Shown in pieces: positions 1 through 12,160 of a stretch of 64,000 bases of DNA (position 1 is the first letter of the stretch; each line of letters begins with the position of its first letter). Both the position numbers and the translations under genes were made by a program. Where the stretch lies: assembly GCA_003290165.1 (NCBI GenBank), contig QNQO01000226.1, forward strand, positions 124,001-188,000, written 5' to 3'. The notes beneath the pieces were generated by a model. That model was not told the DNA's origin and did no database searches. It saw only the letters and a program-made list of their open reading frames with translations. The stretch is from Berberis thunbergii (lineage: Eukaryota > Streptophyta > Magnoliopsida > Ranunculales > Berberidaceae).

Positions 1-1462
1 ATGCACCAAGGTACATCTTGTAGATGTCTCGTCAATTCATCCATGACCAAAGCAAAGAGATATGGACTTAACGTCGACCCTTGATGTGTCCTACTGACAC
101 TGAAAATTCACTGGACATCCCACATACTGAGCGAACACTTATTACAGCCCCTTCATACACATCCTTAATGATATCGACATAACATTGAAACACTTTCTTC
201 TTTTCAAGCACCCACCAAATTAACTCCCTGGGGACCCTATCATATGCTTTCTTCAGATCAATAAAAACTATATGCAAACTCTTACGTGCCTCTCGATATT
301 TTTCTATAGTTTGCCTAAGCAGGAAGATGACCTTTGTAGTAGACCTACCCGGCATAAATCCAAATTGATTCTCCGAAACCATGATTAAACTCCTAAGTCT
401 TCGTTCTATAACCCTCTCTCAAAATTTCATCGTATGACTCATAAGCTTTATCCCTCTATAGTTCGAGCAATTCTGGATATCCCCTTTATTCTTATAAATT
501 GGTACCACAATGCTATGCCTCCATGAATCTGACATTTTTCTAGTTTTCAAAATCCTATTAAAGAGCTTAGTTAGCCATTGAATCCCAACTTCTCGAAGAC
601 ATTTTCATGCTTCAATTGGTATATCATCCGGTCCAACGGCCTTCCCTGTCTTCATTCTTTTTAAAGCTTCTCTCACTTCTGTGGCACTAACTCTGCGATG
701 GAACACACAATCTCTTCCTTCCTGTGAAGCATACCCCTCCAAGTTTAACTCCCACACGTGTTCCATTGAGTAGGTTCCAAAAGTAATCATTCAATCTATC
801 TAAAATAGCTATATCCTGCATTAAAACTCTTCCATCCTCATGCTTAACACACTTAACATGACTCAAGTCCCTAGTTTTCATTCTCTAGCTTTAGCTATCT
901 TGAAAATATCTTTCTCCCATTCCTTCGTACCTAGCCTATTATAAAGATCATCATACGCCCTCTTCTTAGCTTCCCCTACTGCTTTACTACTCAACTTCTT
1001 AGCCTGCTTATAAAGCTCATAAGACTCTAGGCACATATCTTTTTGCCACACCTTAAAGCATCTTTTCTTTTTCGCAATGGTTTGTTGCACATCAGCGTTT
1101 TATCACCATGTCTCCTTACCATATAAACCTCCTCTTTTGGCTTCTCCCAACTCTTCCTTCGCACATCTTCTTATTCGGTTTGTCAAATGTTCAAAAAGAT
1201 CTGCGCTACTAGTCCTATCCTTTGGTTCTAGATTCTCCCAACCCTCTGAAACTGACTGGCCACCCAAAATCTTTTTTCTAAAATTTAGGCACACATCTCC
1301 CTCTAAGGTCCACCACTTAATTATCGGTCTAACATGTTCTATAGCAATACGACCCCTACTCTTAAGACAAAAATTGAAAACTAACAACCTATGTTGGTTT
1401 GCCAGACACTCCTCTGGTATAACCTTACAATTTGTACACCTACCTAAATCGTGTCTCTTCAT
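1..1462 (-). pseudogene. LINE linker and reverse transcriptase 5' half (broken, partial)
   Basis: Several shifted frames on the minus strand together resemble the RTE-type ORF2 region after the endonuclease. The segment ending near 605 carries AVGPDDIPIEA, the conserved start of the reverse transcriptase. The segment 382-68 carries FGFMPGRST and the motif-A block FIDLKKAYDRVPR with its catalytic aspartate. The next motif (GSTLSPY) is readable in another frame within 1-67. The YxDD motif would lie left of the window. Stops and frameshifts between all segments show that it cannot make a full protein. Confidence 0.8.
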
Positions 1463-1528
1463 AGAAAATAATCAATTTGACTTCTATTGCACCCACTCGC
1501 AAAGGTCACCAAGTGATATTCCCTCTTC

Positions 1529-2173
1529 TTATAAAAAAATATTAACGATCCCAAAATCCTGAGCTAAAGCAAAATCTATAATAGAAATCCCCGCAGCGTT
1601 TCGATCCCCAAAGCCTTGACCTCTATGTACCCTCTCATACCCAACTCTATCCTTACCGACATGACCATTCAAATTCCCGCCTAGGAAAACCCTATCGGAA
1701 GAGGGAATTCCAAGAACTAACTCCTCTAAAGAGTCCCAAAAATCCTTCTTAGTCTCCTCGTCGAAACCCACTTAGGGTGCATACGCACTAATAACATGCA
1801 CTATCTCTATTTCTAAAGCTAATTTAATACTTATGATTCTATCTCCAAACCTCCTAACGTCGACTATTGCATCCTTAAAAACTTTATCTACCACTATTTC
1901 CACCCCGTTCTTAATTCCATCTTTACCAGAATAGAAGAGTTTGAACCCTCTTCCTAAATCTTTAGCCTTGTTCCCCTTCCATTTTGTCTCTTGAAGACAA
2001 ACTATGTTTACTTTCCTCCTACACAGGGCATCCACTAATTCTATTGTCTTTCCCGTCAAGGTTCCTATATTCCAAGAGGCTAATCTAATTATTCTATCTC
2101 TAGCTCTAACCTGGACTAGCTTCTTTACTCGCCCCCGTCCAGGATGGTGCGAGAACTCTTGCCTATTTAACAC
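1529..2173 (-). pseudogene. LINE endonuclease domain (broken)
   Basis: Endonuclease/exonuclease/phosphatase-fold domain that nicks target DNA in LINE insertion. The first segment (2173-1772) has the start motif SWNIGTLTGK and the catalytic-glutamate motif LQETKW; after an in-frame stop the second segment (1771-1529) has GGNLNGHVG where active copies normally have G-D-x-N-G-H, so a catalytic aspartate is replaced. The usual S-D-H-R-L-L signature appears downstream as NQHRLL, another lost catalytic aspartate. These changes plus the stop mark it as non-functional. Confidence 0.8.
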
Positions 2174-2330
2174 TACAGCCGTGTGCCACTACAGTGCGCC
2201 TTGCTCATTTGTCACTACACCCGAGCGCAGGTGCAGCGCGTTGCTTATAGCGGGGGACGCCTTATCCTTCTGCATTAATCTTTTTGAATCAAATTCCATG
2301 AAAAAGGGATGTGATGAGTTTTTTTCGGTT

Positions 2331-3858
2331 GGCTATCACAAGCCTAACACCAACCCTCATATGAGCTCAAAATTGTTCACTATTGAGAACCCACCAAATG
2401 CTACCAAAAGGCATCGTGATGGCATAAACACTCCAATGTGCTAGGAAAGTTTTGGCTACATCTCTTCAAAAAAGACTCCAAAATGAGCAAAGGAACTAGT
2501 CTAATTGTTACCCTGCCTGGGTGAGAAATTAGAGGGATAAGGTCTACTCCCAAAATAGAAAACAAATTGTAGAAATCTTTAACTGAGAATTTGCTAATAC
2601 TTAACATGGGTGTCTGACCCTACAGCGTTTGGAGAGAAAACCATATGGCATCCTAACATCCTCACTCTTCCATATCAGAGGTCTCTCCAGCCCATGCATC
2701 CGCTCATCAAATTCATATTTTCCCTCTTTTATAATTCCTACGGTCCCATAATTATATTTTTCAATATCCACAACCATACAGGCATCTGGATCTCCTCACT
2801 CTTCCACATTATATAGCCACAATAATTTTCCTCCAGACTCTACCTTGTACCCCCTTCTCTTAAGCATCAATATTTGCGAAGATTGGTTGATATTTTAAAG
2901 TTGCATGCCAGTAACGCCAGTTACCCATTTTCTTGCCCAAGACTATCCATTTAACGAGGTATTATGTGTTCTCCTTCATTATTCTGTAGGACTTCCCACT
3001 GACTGTGCCCAATCTCTTTGACAATAAAACATAGGGCTTAAAATAGGGAGAACATTAGAAAGGTGGGCCAAAATGTACTTTTGATTGAAGCGGGTCTCCA
3101 CCCATTCTTCCTGTGGGTCGGACATAAACTCCATCTTCGCCTTATTATATTTTTTCAAGACTTGTACACTACCAAATACCAAATGGGTATTGATGTACTT
3201 GCTTCCAATGGTAATCGCAAATATTATGTATGTGGTGGAGTGAGCATTCCTTTCTTACACCCTATAGTTGCTACTACAACATCATACTGAGCAACCTACT
3301 CAATACAACTGGATTTTCATGTTTCAGTGTCTTTAGAGCAGTATAAAATCTGGATTAGCATATCCATTATATTTTGCCATCCCCAACTACCAAAAAGACT
3401 CAACAGTCATTCAAAAACTGCAAATGTGACGTTTGGTAAGTGATTTTCTATTCCAAATTTGCAAATCCCAATTCTCTAAAATAAGGTGATATAAATAGAA
3501 TACACATTTCAGGAAAAATGCTTGAAGAATGAAAATAAAAGAAAATGCATTGCATAATTTAAGAAGTTTGGCAATTTATTTGTCCAACGAAGTAAAATTG
3601 ATTGAATAGACTTAAATTTAACACTTGTACATGTCCGTCAGTGCTGAAGTCTAGAATATCTTTTAGATTGTATCAATTCACAAAGAGGAAGATCAAAGAT
3701 AAAAGCAAGTGAACTGCTCACGAACAGCCAAGGAGCGGAAAGCTAATCACTTAACTAGGGTTGTACTTTCCACCATGCTTCCAAAACCTTCTTTGATAGC
3801 ACACTCTATGAACACTGACCTTTTGCAAGCCAATTAGTCTAGCCTCTAGGTCGGCCTT
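2331..3858. other. No recognisable gene; possible TIC21 intron sequence
   Basis: No coding similarity was recognised here. The short frames (for example 2401-2607 and 2979-3182 on the minus strand) have no family motif. If the TIC21 gene at 4355-4975 continues to the left, this stretch would be intron. Confidence 0.4.
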
Positions 3859-4178
3859 GCTCTAATACCACATTGTTGACTACATTGTCCATATGTGTCC
3901 GACGCCTACTGACAAGTTGACCATGTGTCTAGGTACGACAAGTTTTATGAAAAGTCCATGCTTCGTTGGAGATATTCTCCTCCAAAGCATAGTCTACCAA
4001 AGAAAGCACCTTGAAAGCAATCCTGGTAACTGACCTATATAGACACATGTATCAACTCGATTTCAACATGGGCACGTTTCACCCAAGTCCTTCATGCCAT
4101 CCAGACCAGTTGTAACAAACTATTCATACCCTTCGCAGATTACCCAACCAAATATACCTCTACATCAAATAACTAACA
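3859..4178 (-). mobile_element. LTR plus tRNA-Met-type primer-binding site of a truncated LTR retrotransposon
   Basis: On the minus strand a 305-bp segment (4178-3874) starts TGTTAGTT and ends GTCAACA, with a TATA-like CTATATAGG inside. It is followed three bases later by TGGTATTAGAGC (3870-3859), one base off the initiator-tRNA primer-binding site common in plant LTR elements. No matching second LTR and no gag or pol were seen, so this is a 5' remnant. It lies just downstream of TIC21 exon 2, in the putative intron. Confidence 0.45.
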
Positions 4179-4354
4179 ATGGGAAACACAAATCTTTGAA
4201 TTCTCACTCCGAATGACAAAAATAATCTTCATTAACTGTTAATTTCTAGCAACAATTGCAAATTCTCTTGGCTTAAAACAGGATTGCAGCAAGCTCATTC
4301 CCCCCTAATGGATCAAATTCAAATGCCAAAAAAATCTCATAATCAAAACCATAC

Positions 4355-4975
4355 CTTTGCAGGATCATTGGCAGTCTTCCGAAGCCGCTCCGAAAGCCGA
4401 ATGTATCCAAACGACCAAAACACAGAAATGAAGGCCGCAACAATCCCAGCAGAAGTGGTATAAAATGTAGCAGGGGATGAAATCCTCCCAGTAACTACAA
4501 TTGAAAACGATAGAATCACAGCAGAAACTGTTGTCAACACCAGCTGACCCCAAAGCCCTAAACCACCCAATCTCTTAAAATACCTCGCAGTGCTCTCCAA
4601 TCTCTTGGCCACCTACAAAAACCCAAACTACCCATTGTTCAATTTTCAAAATCATTCAATAAAAATGAAACTTTGAACTGATCATCAAATGGGTACCTGA
4701 GCAAGCTTGTTCTTTTCGGATTCATCGATTGGGGAGGGTGGAGAGACGTAGCCATAAGGGGTTTTGGAAGCTGCAGCTCTGGTGGTGGTGGTGAGGGGTG
4801 CAGAGAGGGGGAATTGGCAGTGGTGGAGGGAAGAGGAAGAGAGGGGTTTGGTGAGAAGGGGAGAGAATGGGAGGGAGGTGGTGGGATTGTGTAGATGCTG
4901 TCGGCGATATAGGGATGATGAAGGTGGTGGCGTGGTGCTGCAGCGAATGGGCGGCTGCAGAAGCAGCATCTGCAT
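4355..4975 (-). CDS. TIC21: Protein TIC21 / PIC1 (chloroplast inner-envelope protein), exons 1 and 2 only
   Basis: Two exons match the N-terminal half of plant TIC21/PIC1, a chloroplast inner-envelope membrane protein implicated in protein import and iron transport. Exon 1 (4975-4697, 93 codons) gives a Ser/Pro/basic-rich transit-peptide-like start and ends LAQ at a CAG|GTACC donor. Exon 2 (4612-4355, 86 codons) follows a TTTTGTAG acceptor and gives KRLESTARYFKRLG, then two predicted membrane helices (about residues 111-135 and 142-163) and LRKTANDPAK before an AAG|GTAT donor. Both exons are phase 0 with no stop. The start chosen is the Met at 4975: upstream in-frame Mets (to 5296) precede sequence without transit-peptide character. 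The family has about four helices and roughly 300 residues, so the second half is missing. It was not found between 1 and 4354; it either lies left of the window beyond an intron holding transposons, or has been lost. Confidence 0.85.
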
Positions 4976-5349
4976 TGTGGAGAGTGGGGGAGCGTTTAAG
5001 GGGAAGCTTTGTTTTCTGCGAGTGAGAGAGGTCTTGAGAGTCGAGTGTGGTTGGTATTTGGTGGTGATGCGATGTATGGGGTTTCCATGCTTCCTATGAA
5101 ATCTGTACCATTCGTAACTAGTTTTTATACTTTTGAGATTGAAATTCGTTGATTTGACTGGTAGAGATGGAATAGATAAAATGGACTTGGTTTTTTTGAG
5201 CTTTGCTAGGGAGCGAGACCCATCCATCCTCATCGAGATGAGACCACCCATCCCTCGCTCCCTCCCTCGACCCATAGAATTTTCGCTTGCCCTCATTAGT
5301 TTACGTGAGTTTGGACCTATTTAAACTTTAAGGGTCTATTTAAATTTTA
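4976..5349 (-). promoter_or_regulatory. Upstream region of TIC21
   Basis: This is the sequence 5' of the TIC21 start on the minus strand. An open frame continues upstream to 5296 but has no recognised similarity. The gap between the start codon and the MITE boundary at 5350 is about 375 bp, so any core promoter must lie here or be supplied across the transposon. No TATA box could be assigned with confidence. Confidence 0.35.
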
Positions 5350-5436
5350 AGGGTGTGTTTGGTTGAATGAAATTCTATATCATGAAAATTCATGAGATGA
5401 TTCATATATCACTACAAGAAAAGTGATCATTCATAG

Positions 5437-5475
5437 CATATGTTTATAGCGTTTTTGTGAAAAGCGCTATAATTG
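5437..5475. repeat. CACTA-1 left subterminal repeats
   Basis: The hairpin-like motif TATAGCGTTTTTG...AGCGCTATAA occurs just inside the left terminus and matches the motif family repeated at the right end. Confidence 0.6.
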
Positions 5476-6362
5476 ATTGAATTCACCAAAAGACTTGCGC
5501 GGGAAATGAAAAAGAAATTCGCGCTCCACAATTGCTTCACAGCAGAGTAGGCGGGAAATAAAAACACAGAGACCTCGCTCCATTCCACTTCAACATCTAA
5601 GGCTTTCTCCCTCTCAGTCTCGCTCTCCTCCCTCGCGACCCTCCCTCACCAAAAGCAAAACTCCCTCTCCATCCCTCTCGCTCTTGTTGCCTTCTCTCCC
5701 TATCTTTTTATCTCCATCTCTCTGTTTATATGTGATAATTTTTCTCTGCTCTCTCCATTTTCGTTGACTTAGTAAAACGAATCGAGAGAGATCTTCATAT
5801 AAACCTAAAATCCCTAATTTTCTCTCCCCCTTTAGTCTCCATCGCACACAGAGAAGAGAACCACCGTCGACGCCACTCGCATCTGCCATTCCACCGCCTT
5901 CGCCTGCTTCAGGTGAGTTTTTCTCTGTTTGCAAATTTCAAGAAGGGAAAGGATCAGAGGAGGGAGCGGGATGGGGGAGGTGGAGAAGTAAGGTTGAGTT
6001 GAATCAGACTCCGAAGGTGGAGATTGGGACTGCCGATTTGGTGAGTTGGTGAGAGGAAGAGTCATTGGAGGGAGATGACGATGTTGGATTAGAATTCGAT
6101 TGATGTTTCAGGATGTTGAGAGTGGTGGTGTTTGGGTTTAGATCTTTGTGATAGGGACTTGTTCTTGAAGATTTTGATGACCAGCTAGCGAGAATCGAAT
6201 CTCATAGGTAAAATCTAGAGTTTGCAATTTTTGAGATTGATTTTTTGTATACTAGGGGTTTGTCTCAGGTACCCATTTCTTGTTTGTGTTTGTTTTGATG
6301 AGAAAAATGTCTATTTGTTGTGAACACTTGTCTCATTGTTGTGATGCAAATCTTGCCTCAAA
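5476..6362 (+). other. CACTA-1 leader: CT-rich 5'-UTR-like stretch
   Basis: Bases 5580-5930 are strongly pyrimidine-rich (repeated CTCCCTC and TCTCTC), like a plant promoter or 5' UTR, and precede the first exon-like segment at about 6365. No conserved coding sequence was recognised. It may be a captured promoter/UTR that drives the downstream chimeric exons. Confidence 0.35.
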
Positions 6363-6364
6363 TT

Positions 6365-7500
6365 GCAGCATTTTTGGACAAGTCTCAAGAATGGGGTCTG
6401 AAGCAAGCTTTGGTTCTAAACATCATGAAGTCAAGTGGTATGAATCCATTCCTAAATCATCTAAGTTCATGGGAGTAACCCCAAGACACGAATGCTCTAA
6501 GAGGTAAGCTTTTCTTTGCATTCTGAATTCATACATTATCTCATATTTAGTAGTTTTTAATTTGGTTCATGGGTTCCTTCAATGGATTGGGGTTTTTCCA
6601 AAATCGGATATTGGAGTTTGAAAACTTAGATTGGAGAATCAACTACCCATAATGAGAGTCAGTCTTGAATAAGGATATAAGAGTGCATTTTGGTAAAGTG
6701 TTCAAGTTAATGAGGGTAGATTGTACTTGAAAGATTAGTGGGTCTTTTTGGTTTCACCACTTGATTAAAAAATAGTTTTCTATAGTTTTTGTTTCAAACC
6801 CCATCTTTGCAAGATGTGTATTTTTCCATCCTATTGAAGCTGATTTATGTTCTTTGGCTGATGGCAGTAAATCTTGTAGAAAAGTCAAGGAAGAGAGTTT
6901 GGGCATCTCACCAGAAGTAGTGTCTCATCTTCACAAGCTGGTAAGACACCCATTTTTCTCGTTCAAGGATTTTCTAATCTGCTCTTCCTCTTCACATTTA
7001 TTATTATCGCATCAGTCAAGGTTTGGCACATATTTCATGTAGCCCAAAAGCTTCTAATATCATGCAAATCATAACTGGAACAAGTTTCATAACCTTGGAT
7101 CCAAAAATTAATTTTCTTATAACATTATTTTTTATATCTGTATTTGTTTATGTGGTTACACTAGGATACAAGACAAGTAAACGGATGTACTGAACCCATG
7201 AAGAAACAATCTCCCAAGATTGAGCTGCAAATTTCTTTGAAGCAAGAGGTATGGGATTGAACTCCTAAGCCAAAGATCTATAAGTCCTATATATGAGTTG
7301 TTTATTTCATTTTTCCTGAAACTGGTGTTGCACCTATCTTTCACTTGACCCTCATTTATGCTAGTAATGACTCTCACAGTGAAAGTGATAAAGCCATATC
7401 AGGCTTTAGAATGAATCCAGTGGATAGAAGCATCAATACAAACAATGGTTGTTTGCTTCATGATAATTGTTGTCCAAATCTTGTTTGTTGTTTAGGATCA
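6365..7500 (+). pseudogene. Exon-like fragments of an unrecognised host gene in CACTA-1
   Basis: Four open segments look like exons of unidentified host genes. One ends HECSKR at about 6504 before GTAAGC. One at about 6868-6942 reads SCRKVKEESLGISPEVV. One at about 7167-7248 reads KKQSPKIELQISLKQE before GTATGG. One at about 7361-7446 reads NDSHSESDKAISGF. All are on the plus strand, in line with the better identified fragments downstream. No family could be named; the sequence is hydrophilic and low in conserved motifs. Confidence 0.35.
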
Positions 7501-7741
7501 ATGGTGCTCTTAGTAGAGGCAATGGGAGTGAAGTGATTTGTGTGTGTGTTTTTTTAATTTGTCATGGTTATAGCTATTGTTTTCTTGTACATGGTCTTGT
7601 AGAAGTTCCTATGTTGCTTGGTTTGGTTCAGTTGATCAAGAGATCAAGTTAAGAAGAAAGATTTTTGAATGGCATTTGAAGACCATGGTTATACATTCAT
7701 ATATGAAAATCCATATTGCAGAACTTATCTCGAATATTTAA

Positions 7742-8062
<321 letters not shown>

Positions 8063-8343
8063 TAATTTATTTGAAGAGAAATAATTTATATACGTGCTAC
8101 TGTCCATTTTCAGTTATAGGTAGTGATTCCCACATGCAGGAACTCAACAAGTTACATTTTGATAACATATCCTATTGTTAAAAATTGCTTTCTGGCAATA
8201 GTTTAAGGATAATAACATGAAGGAAAATCATAGGATCTTAGTTCAGATGGAGTTGATCTCTTTTTTGATGATCATTAGGAAGTTTGCAATACTTTTGAAT
8301 TCAGTCATATTTGTTTTTGATGGAGTCATCTGGGTTGTGACAG

Positions 8344-9238
8344 GGTAATCCTTTTGAGCAATTCACAAAAGATCGTCATAAAGAAGAGGTTCAAAATCTT
8401 AAGAGGCAATTAGAAGTTGCTCTTGGAGAAAAAAGTGAACTCGAGGTAAGAGAAAGAATCTGTGCTTTTCATTTCTTTCAACAAATTCAATTAACAAATG
8501 CAGCTGGTTTTTCAGACTTATCCTTTATGATAATTCATTTGGAATTATCGCTGTCTCACAATTTATAGGTTTGCTCTGCTTTATGTGATTGTAAGAATGT
8601 ATTCTTTATCTATATAAAAGAATATAAACCATTAAAACATTCAAGGTGAAACAAATTTAACTATCTAAGTTGTCCCAATATATTTCCTATTTTGAATTGC
8701 TAAAACAACATGCTTTGTCACTCTTAATACATTCCAACTTAATAAGGTTGCCACTCTTATGGCTTTAGTTTTTACATTCTATTACACGTCATTTCCCCGT
8801 GTTTTGGGAATTCATCTTCTTCATTGTTTGATCCTAAAGCCATCATTTTTTTCCTCCAGAAAAAACATGCAAAGCAACTAGAAGTAAACAACCAATTGAT
8901 GGAGGCGATATTCGGACTTCAGCAAGAATCACTACTTCTTCGGGATATCCCACAAGTCTTGTGTGAATCAGTGGCTAGTTGCAAGGCCATGTATAAGGAT
9001 GTTTTATCAGTTACTGAGGTGAAGATTCTGGAACATTTTTTGGGTTTGCTAAACCTTGCCTCTTGAGAAAATGCTATATGGACTAACTTTTGCATTTGTT
9101 TCATATGACCAGAGTTTTGTAGCTGATGAAAAGTCCTCCACAGCAAAATTGCTTTCTAGCATAGGCGACATTGGCATCAATCTCTTGACTACTTTGGAGC
9201 CTTGCTTTCTTCAACTGAAAAATTCAATAACAATCTAA
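8344..9238 (+). pseudogene. Captured exons of a coiled-coil protein, possibly a kinesin tail
   Basis: Three exons are all phase 0 with standard splice sites. 8344-8445 encodes a charged helix (RHKEEVQNLKRQLEVALGEK). 8860-9018 encodes a helix with NNQLMEAIFGLQQES and CKAMYKDVLS. 9113-9238 encodes FVADEKSSTAKLLSSIGDIG and ends in a stop. The pattern is a coiled-coil rod followed by a conserved tail, reminiscent of plant kinesin tails, but no motor domain is present and the family is uncertain. Intact splice sites and phases suggest capture as genomic DNA, not from mRNA. Confidence 0.45.
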
Positions 9239-9462
9239 ATTTTTTTAGAGTAGCAGACTGGCTGCTTGGTGCAGTAATAGAGAAGGGCTTATATGACTTT
9301 TTTTATATGCTTGAATATGACTTTATAATTGGAATTGAATCCCTCAATAAAAGGGCTTATATGACTTCTTTTCTTTTTATTCTTCATCTCAAGTCTGCTG
9401 TTTGGTTTGTCACAAAACTAACACTTGCTTGAAATACTTTTTGGATTTTATGTATTTGTTAG

Positions 9463-9848
9463 TTGGAACCACTCTCTCGTAGAAAGATGGATTTTGAAGA
9501 GTTCTGTGCTGCTGCAATCAGTCCTTATCAGCTTGAAGCTCTTGAAGGGTGGGAACAAATAGCCAGTACAACTTTTGAGCATTTTGAACAGGAGGGAAAC
9601 AAGGTCATCTCTGTTGATGAATTGGCAAGGGTATGCAAAGCCTATCACATTGAGTTTTTTTTTTTTGTCTTTTTTCCCCACCATCTGAACTTACCCCATT
9701 CATGCAGGAGATGAATCTGGGCTCTACAGCATACTCGATCCTTAGTGATTGGATAAGGAAGTCTGATGGGAAACTTAGTTTTTTGGTGTACATGGGATGC
9801 TTTTTACACTGATGTCCCTACTGAAGGTGTTGAGGACGGCCCCAAAAG
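9463..9848 (+). pseudogene. Captured exons of a CDPK-related kinase (CRK), EF-hand region
   Basis: Exon 9463-9630 encodes [20 protein letters not shown] and [18 protein letters not shown]; exon 9708-9848 begins [20 protein letters not shown] and GKLSF. This is the degenerate EF-hand regulatory region near the C-terminus of plant CDPK-related kinases, Ser/Thr kinases with calmodulin-like domains. The kinase domain is absent. After GKLSF the CRK similarity stops and the frame closes. The exon end may belong to another captured gene, since a different frame stays open to the donor at 9848 and possibly continues at 10084. Confidence 0.8.
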
Positions 9849-10083
9849 GTGAGAATGCTTAAAAGTATTTCATGGCCTTTTTTCATTACCCATTATCCAT
9901 TTAATGAACTAGGTGGATATCAAATTCAGTGATAACAGTTCTAACACCTCTTTGGTAAAACTTGTCTAGACTTTGAACCTGCACAATTGAGTGTGAAATA
10001 GAACGTTACTCTGTGACAGATGAGCATGTGATGTGAACATCTATCATTTACTCAGCTAAATTTTTGATTGGTTGGTTTTGCAG

Positions 10084-10193
10084 CCTGTCTGCAGGAGGGA
10101 CTCCTCCACGTTCTTGATCATTGATGATGAATGGCAACAAATTGGTAACGAGCCTAATGATTCAACGGGCCGTGTCGTGCAGAAAGGAGCACA
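10084..10193 (+). pseudogene. Exon-like fragment of an unrecognised gene in CACTA-1
   Basis: An open segment between a TTGCAG acceptor and a GTAAGA donor reads FLIIDDEWQQIGNEPNDSTG. It is acidic and well conserved in look, but no family was recognised. It lies between the CRK and ALMT fragments. Confidence 0.35.
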
Positions 10194-10969
10194 GTAAGAC
10201 ATTATTTTCTATACTTATTTTAGAGAAGGGAACTGGTTTATGAACAAAACATTTCTGCCCATTAAGCCAAGAATTAGCATGTTTACAATCGCAAAAAACA
10301 CAACTTAGTGTTTGGAACATTGCTGACTTTAACAATGGGCGCTATATTTCTGCTCTATTATGTTGAGATTTAGCTGTATTTATGCTACATAACAATGTCA
10401 TTAGAGGCTAAGATATGGCCTAGATCAGCAACTGTCACTGATAACTATAAATGGTTACCTAAGTCATTTAAAGAATGGGTTTATTCATAAACTAGATCTT
10501 GCTGCTTTTATAAATATTCGTTTTACAGACTGATCTAATTAATAAAAACTTCATAGTTAATTAGTTGCTTTTTCAGTACTGAAGCTTAACTATAATCTAA
10601 ATGAACTGGTATTTCACATATAATAAAGAGACAACCTATATTGTGTCCTATGGTTGTCTGATTTAATAAGTATATACGATTATGGTTCTAGTTTGGTTAG
10701 ATTGTCCTGTTTTTGTGTTATATATACTGTTTTTTTTTTTTCCATCCTGTCAGATTCAGAAACGCTAACGAACTAAACATGGAATACAATAATTTCAAGT
10801 CCATGTTCTTGTTCTTGATACCATATAGTCCATAAATATCACTAGAATGTTGACCAGATTCATGGAAACTTCATTTCCATGTTTAAATAACAATTGCTTT
10901 TGTATCTAACGCGTCTTCTATTTGTCTGAACTGTTTGATGTTTAGTAATGCACAGTTGTCTTTGTTCAG

Positions 10970-11596
10970 ACACCAAAATCAGTTCGAACTTTATTCCGTA
11001 ACCCGTGCAATCGAGTTGCTGGGGAAGTCTCAAAGGTGCTCATGGAACTAGCTAATAGCATCAGAAACAACCATCTTTGTTCTCCAAGCTTGCTCTCTGA
11101 CAATCTTCATGAAGCTTTGCATGACCTTAACATTGCCATAAAGTCCCAACCAAGACTCTTCCTTGGCTCCAACAAGAACCAAGCCAGCAACATGCTAGCC
11201 TTAGCTGCTGCAGCTTCCAAGCATGACAAGGAGAACAATGGGGTGTCCTTATCCTCAGTGAAGACTGATACATCAGCGCTACTTGAATGGAGAACCAAAC
11301 GGGTTGCTGATCACCCCAAGGAGTCAGAGAGAAAGGTCTTGAGGCCAATACTAAGCAAGCTTGCAATAACTAGTCTTGAATTCTCTGAAGCACTTCCTTT
11401 TGCTGCCTTTGCTTCATTGTTATTAGAGATGGTAGTGAGACTAGATCTTGTAATTGAACAAGTTGAAGAACTGGGGAGGATGGCAAACTTCAAAGAGAAA
11501 CTGAACATTGAAATTACTGTGGATAATGATCAGAATGGACAAACAGGGCGTCGAAGAGCACTCCAACCCCATCTAGGATCCAATACCATTGTGTGA
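10970..11596 (+). pseudogene. Captured last exon of an aluminium-activated malate transporter (ALMT)
   Basis: This exon starts after a TTTGTTCAG acceptor with TPKSVRTLF and runs in frame for 208 codons to a stop at 11596. It includes RVAGEVSKVLMELANSIRN, LHEALHDLNIAIKSQPRLF and a C-terminal ALPFAAFASLLLEMVVRL-LDLVIEQVEELG block. These are hallmarks of the cytosolic C-terminal half of plant ALMT anion channels. The N-terminal membrane domain is missing, so it cannot form a channel. The open frame is the longest intact host-derived coding segment in CACTA-1. Confidence 0.85.
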
Positions 11597-11939
11597 TATG
11601 AAATGGCGTTATTTGGACAATCTTTGATGGTCTGAACTCTCCCACATTGAATGGTACATTACCATTATTGATGGTTAATTATATTGGCTCAATGTATTGT
11701 AACCATTGGCTACAGATTTTCTCATAAAGAATTGTACTATTGGAATGTTACTATTATATATTCAGGTTGTCTTTCATAAAAAGAAATCAAAACATCTGAA
11801 GGAAACCATTGATTTGCCTCTATTCATGGAAATGTTTAAGTTTGGCACATTTAAATTTTTATTTTTTAGAAATAAAACGTCATTTGATAGCCAAAAAAAA
11901 AAAAATTTTTTTTTTTTGCTATGTATACTTACCAGACTC

Positions 11940-12160
11940 TAGCATAGCATTTCAAAAACGCTATAAAAAGCTGGCCTTTTATAGCATTTTTAAAACGCTA
12001 TCATAGACTCTACTATAGCGTTTTAAAAACGCTATCATAGACTAACTTTCTATAGCGGTTTTAAACCACTATAATAGACTATTATAGCGCCGGCAGACAT
12101 AGCGTTTACTAAAACGCTATGGGCTATGGTTTTTGAACCGCTATTAAAGGGCTTTTTTTT
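11940..12160. repeat. CACTA-1 right subterminal repeats
   Basis: Tandem and inverted copies of a motif of the type TATAGCGTTTTAAAACGCTAT fill this stretch. CACTA elements need such subterminal repeats for TnpA-type protein binding. Confidence 0.75.

Larger units (their letters stand above)
1..2330 (-). mobile_element. RTE-type non-LTR retrotransposon (LINE), decayed, truncated by window edge
   Basis: Read on the minus strand, this stretch encodes in order an apurinic-type endonuclease (about 2173-1529), a linker (1462-605) and the start of a reverse transcriptase (790-1), the order of a LINE ORF2. Protein similarity is to the RTE clade common in plant genomes. The frame is broken by many stops and shifts, so the copy is dead. 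The 5' end is near 2330, where similarity stops; no poly-A tail or target duplication can be seen because the 3' end lies left of position 1. The insertion lies downstream of exon 2 of the TIC21 gene on the same strand, so it may sit in one of that gene's introns. Confidence 0.85.

Noticed and set aside
1103..1562. Open frame of 161 codons on the plus strand inside the LINE
   Set aside because: It is antisense to the LINE coding sequence, which has clear endonuclease and reverse-transcriptase motifs on the minus strand.
2979..3290. Frames on both strands as a gene downstream of TIC21
   Set aside because: The expected next TIC21 exon has a recognisable sequence after DPAK that is not present in any frame here, and no other family was recognised.
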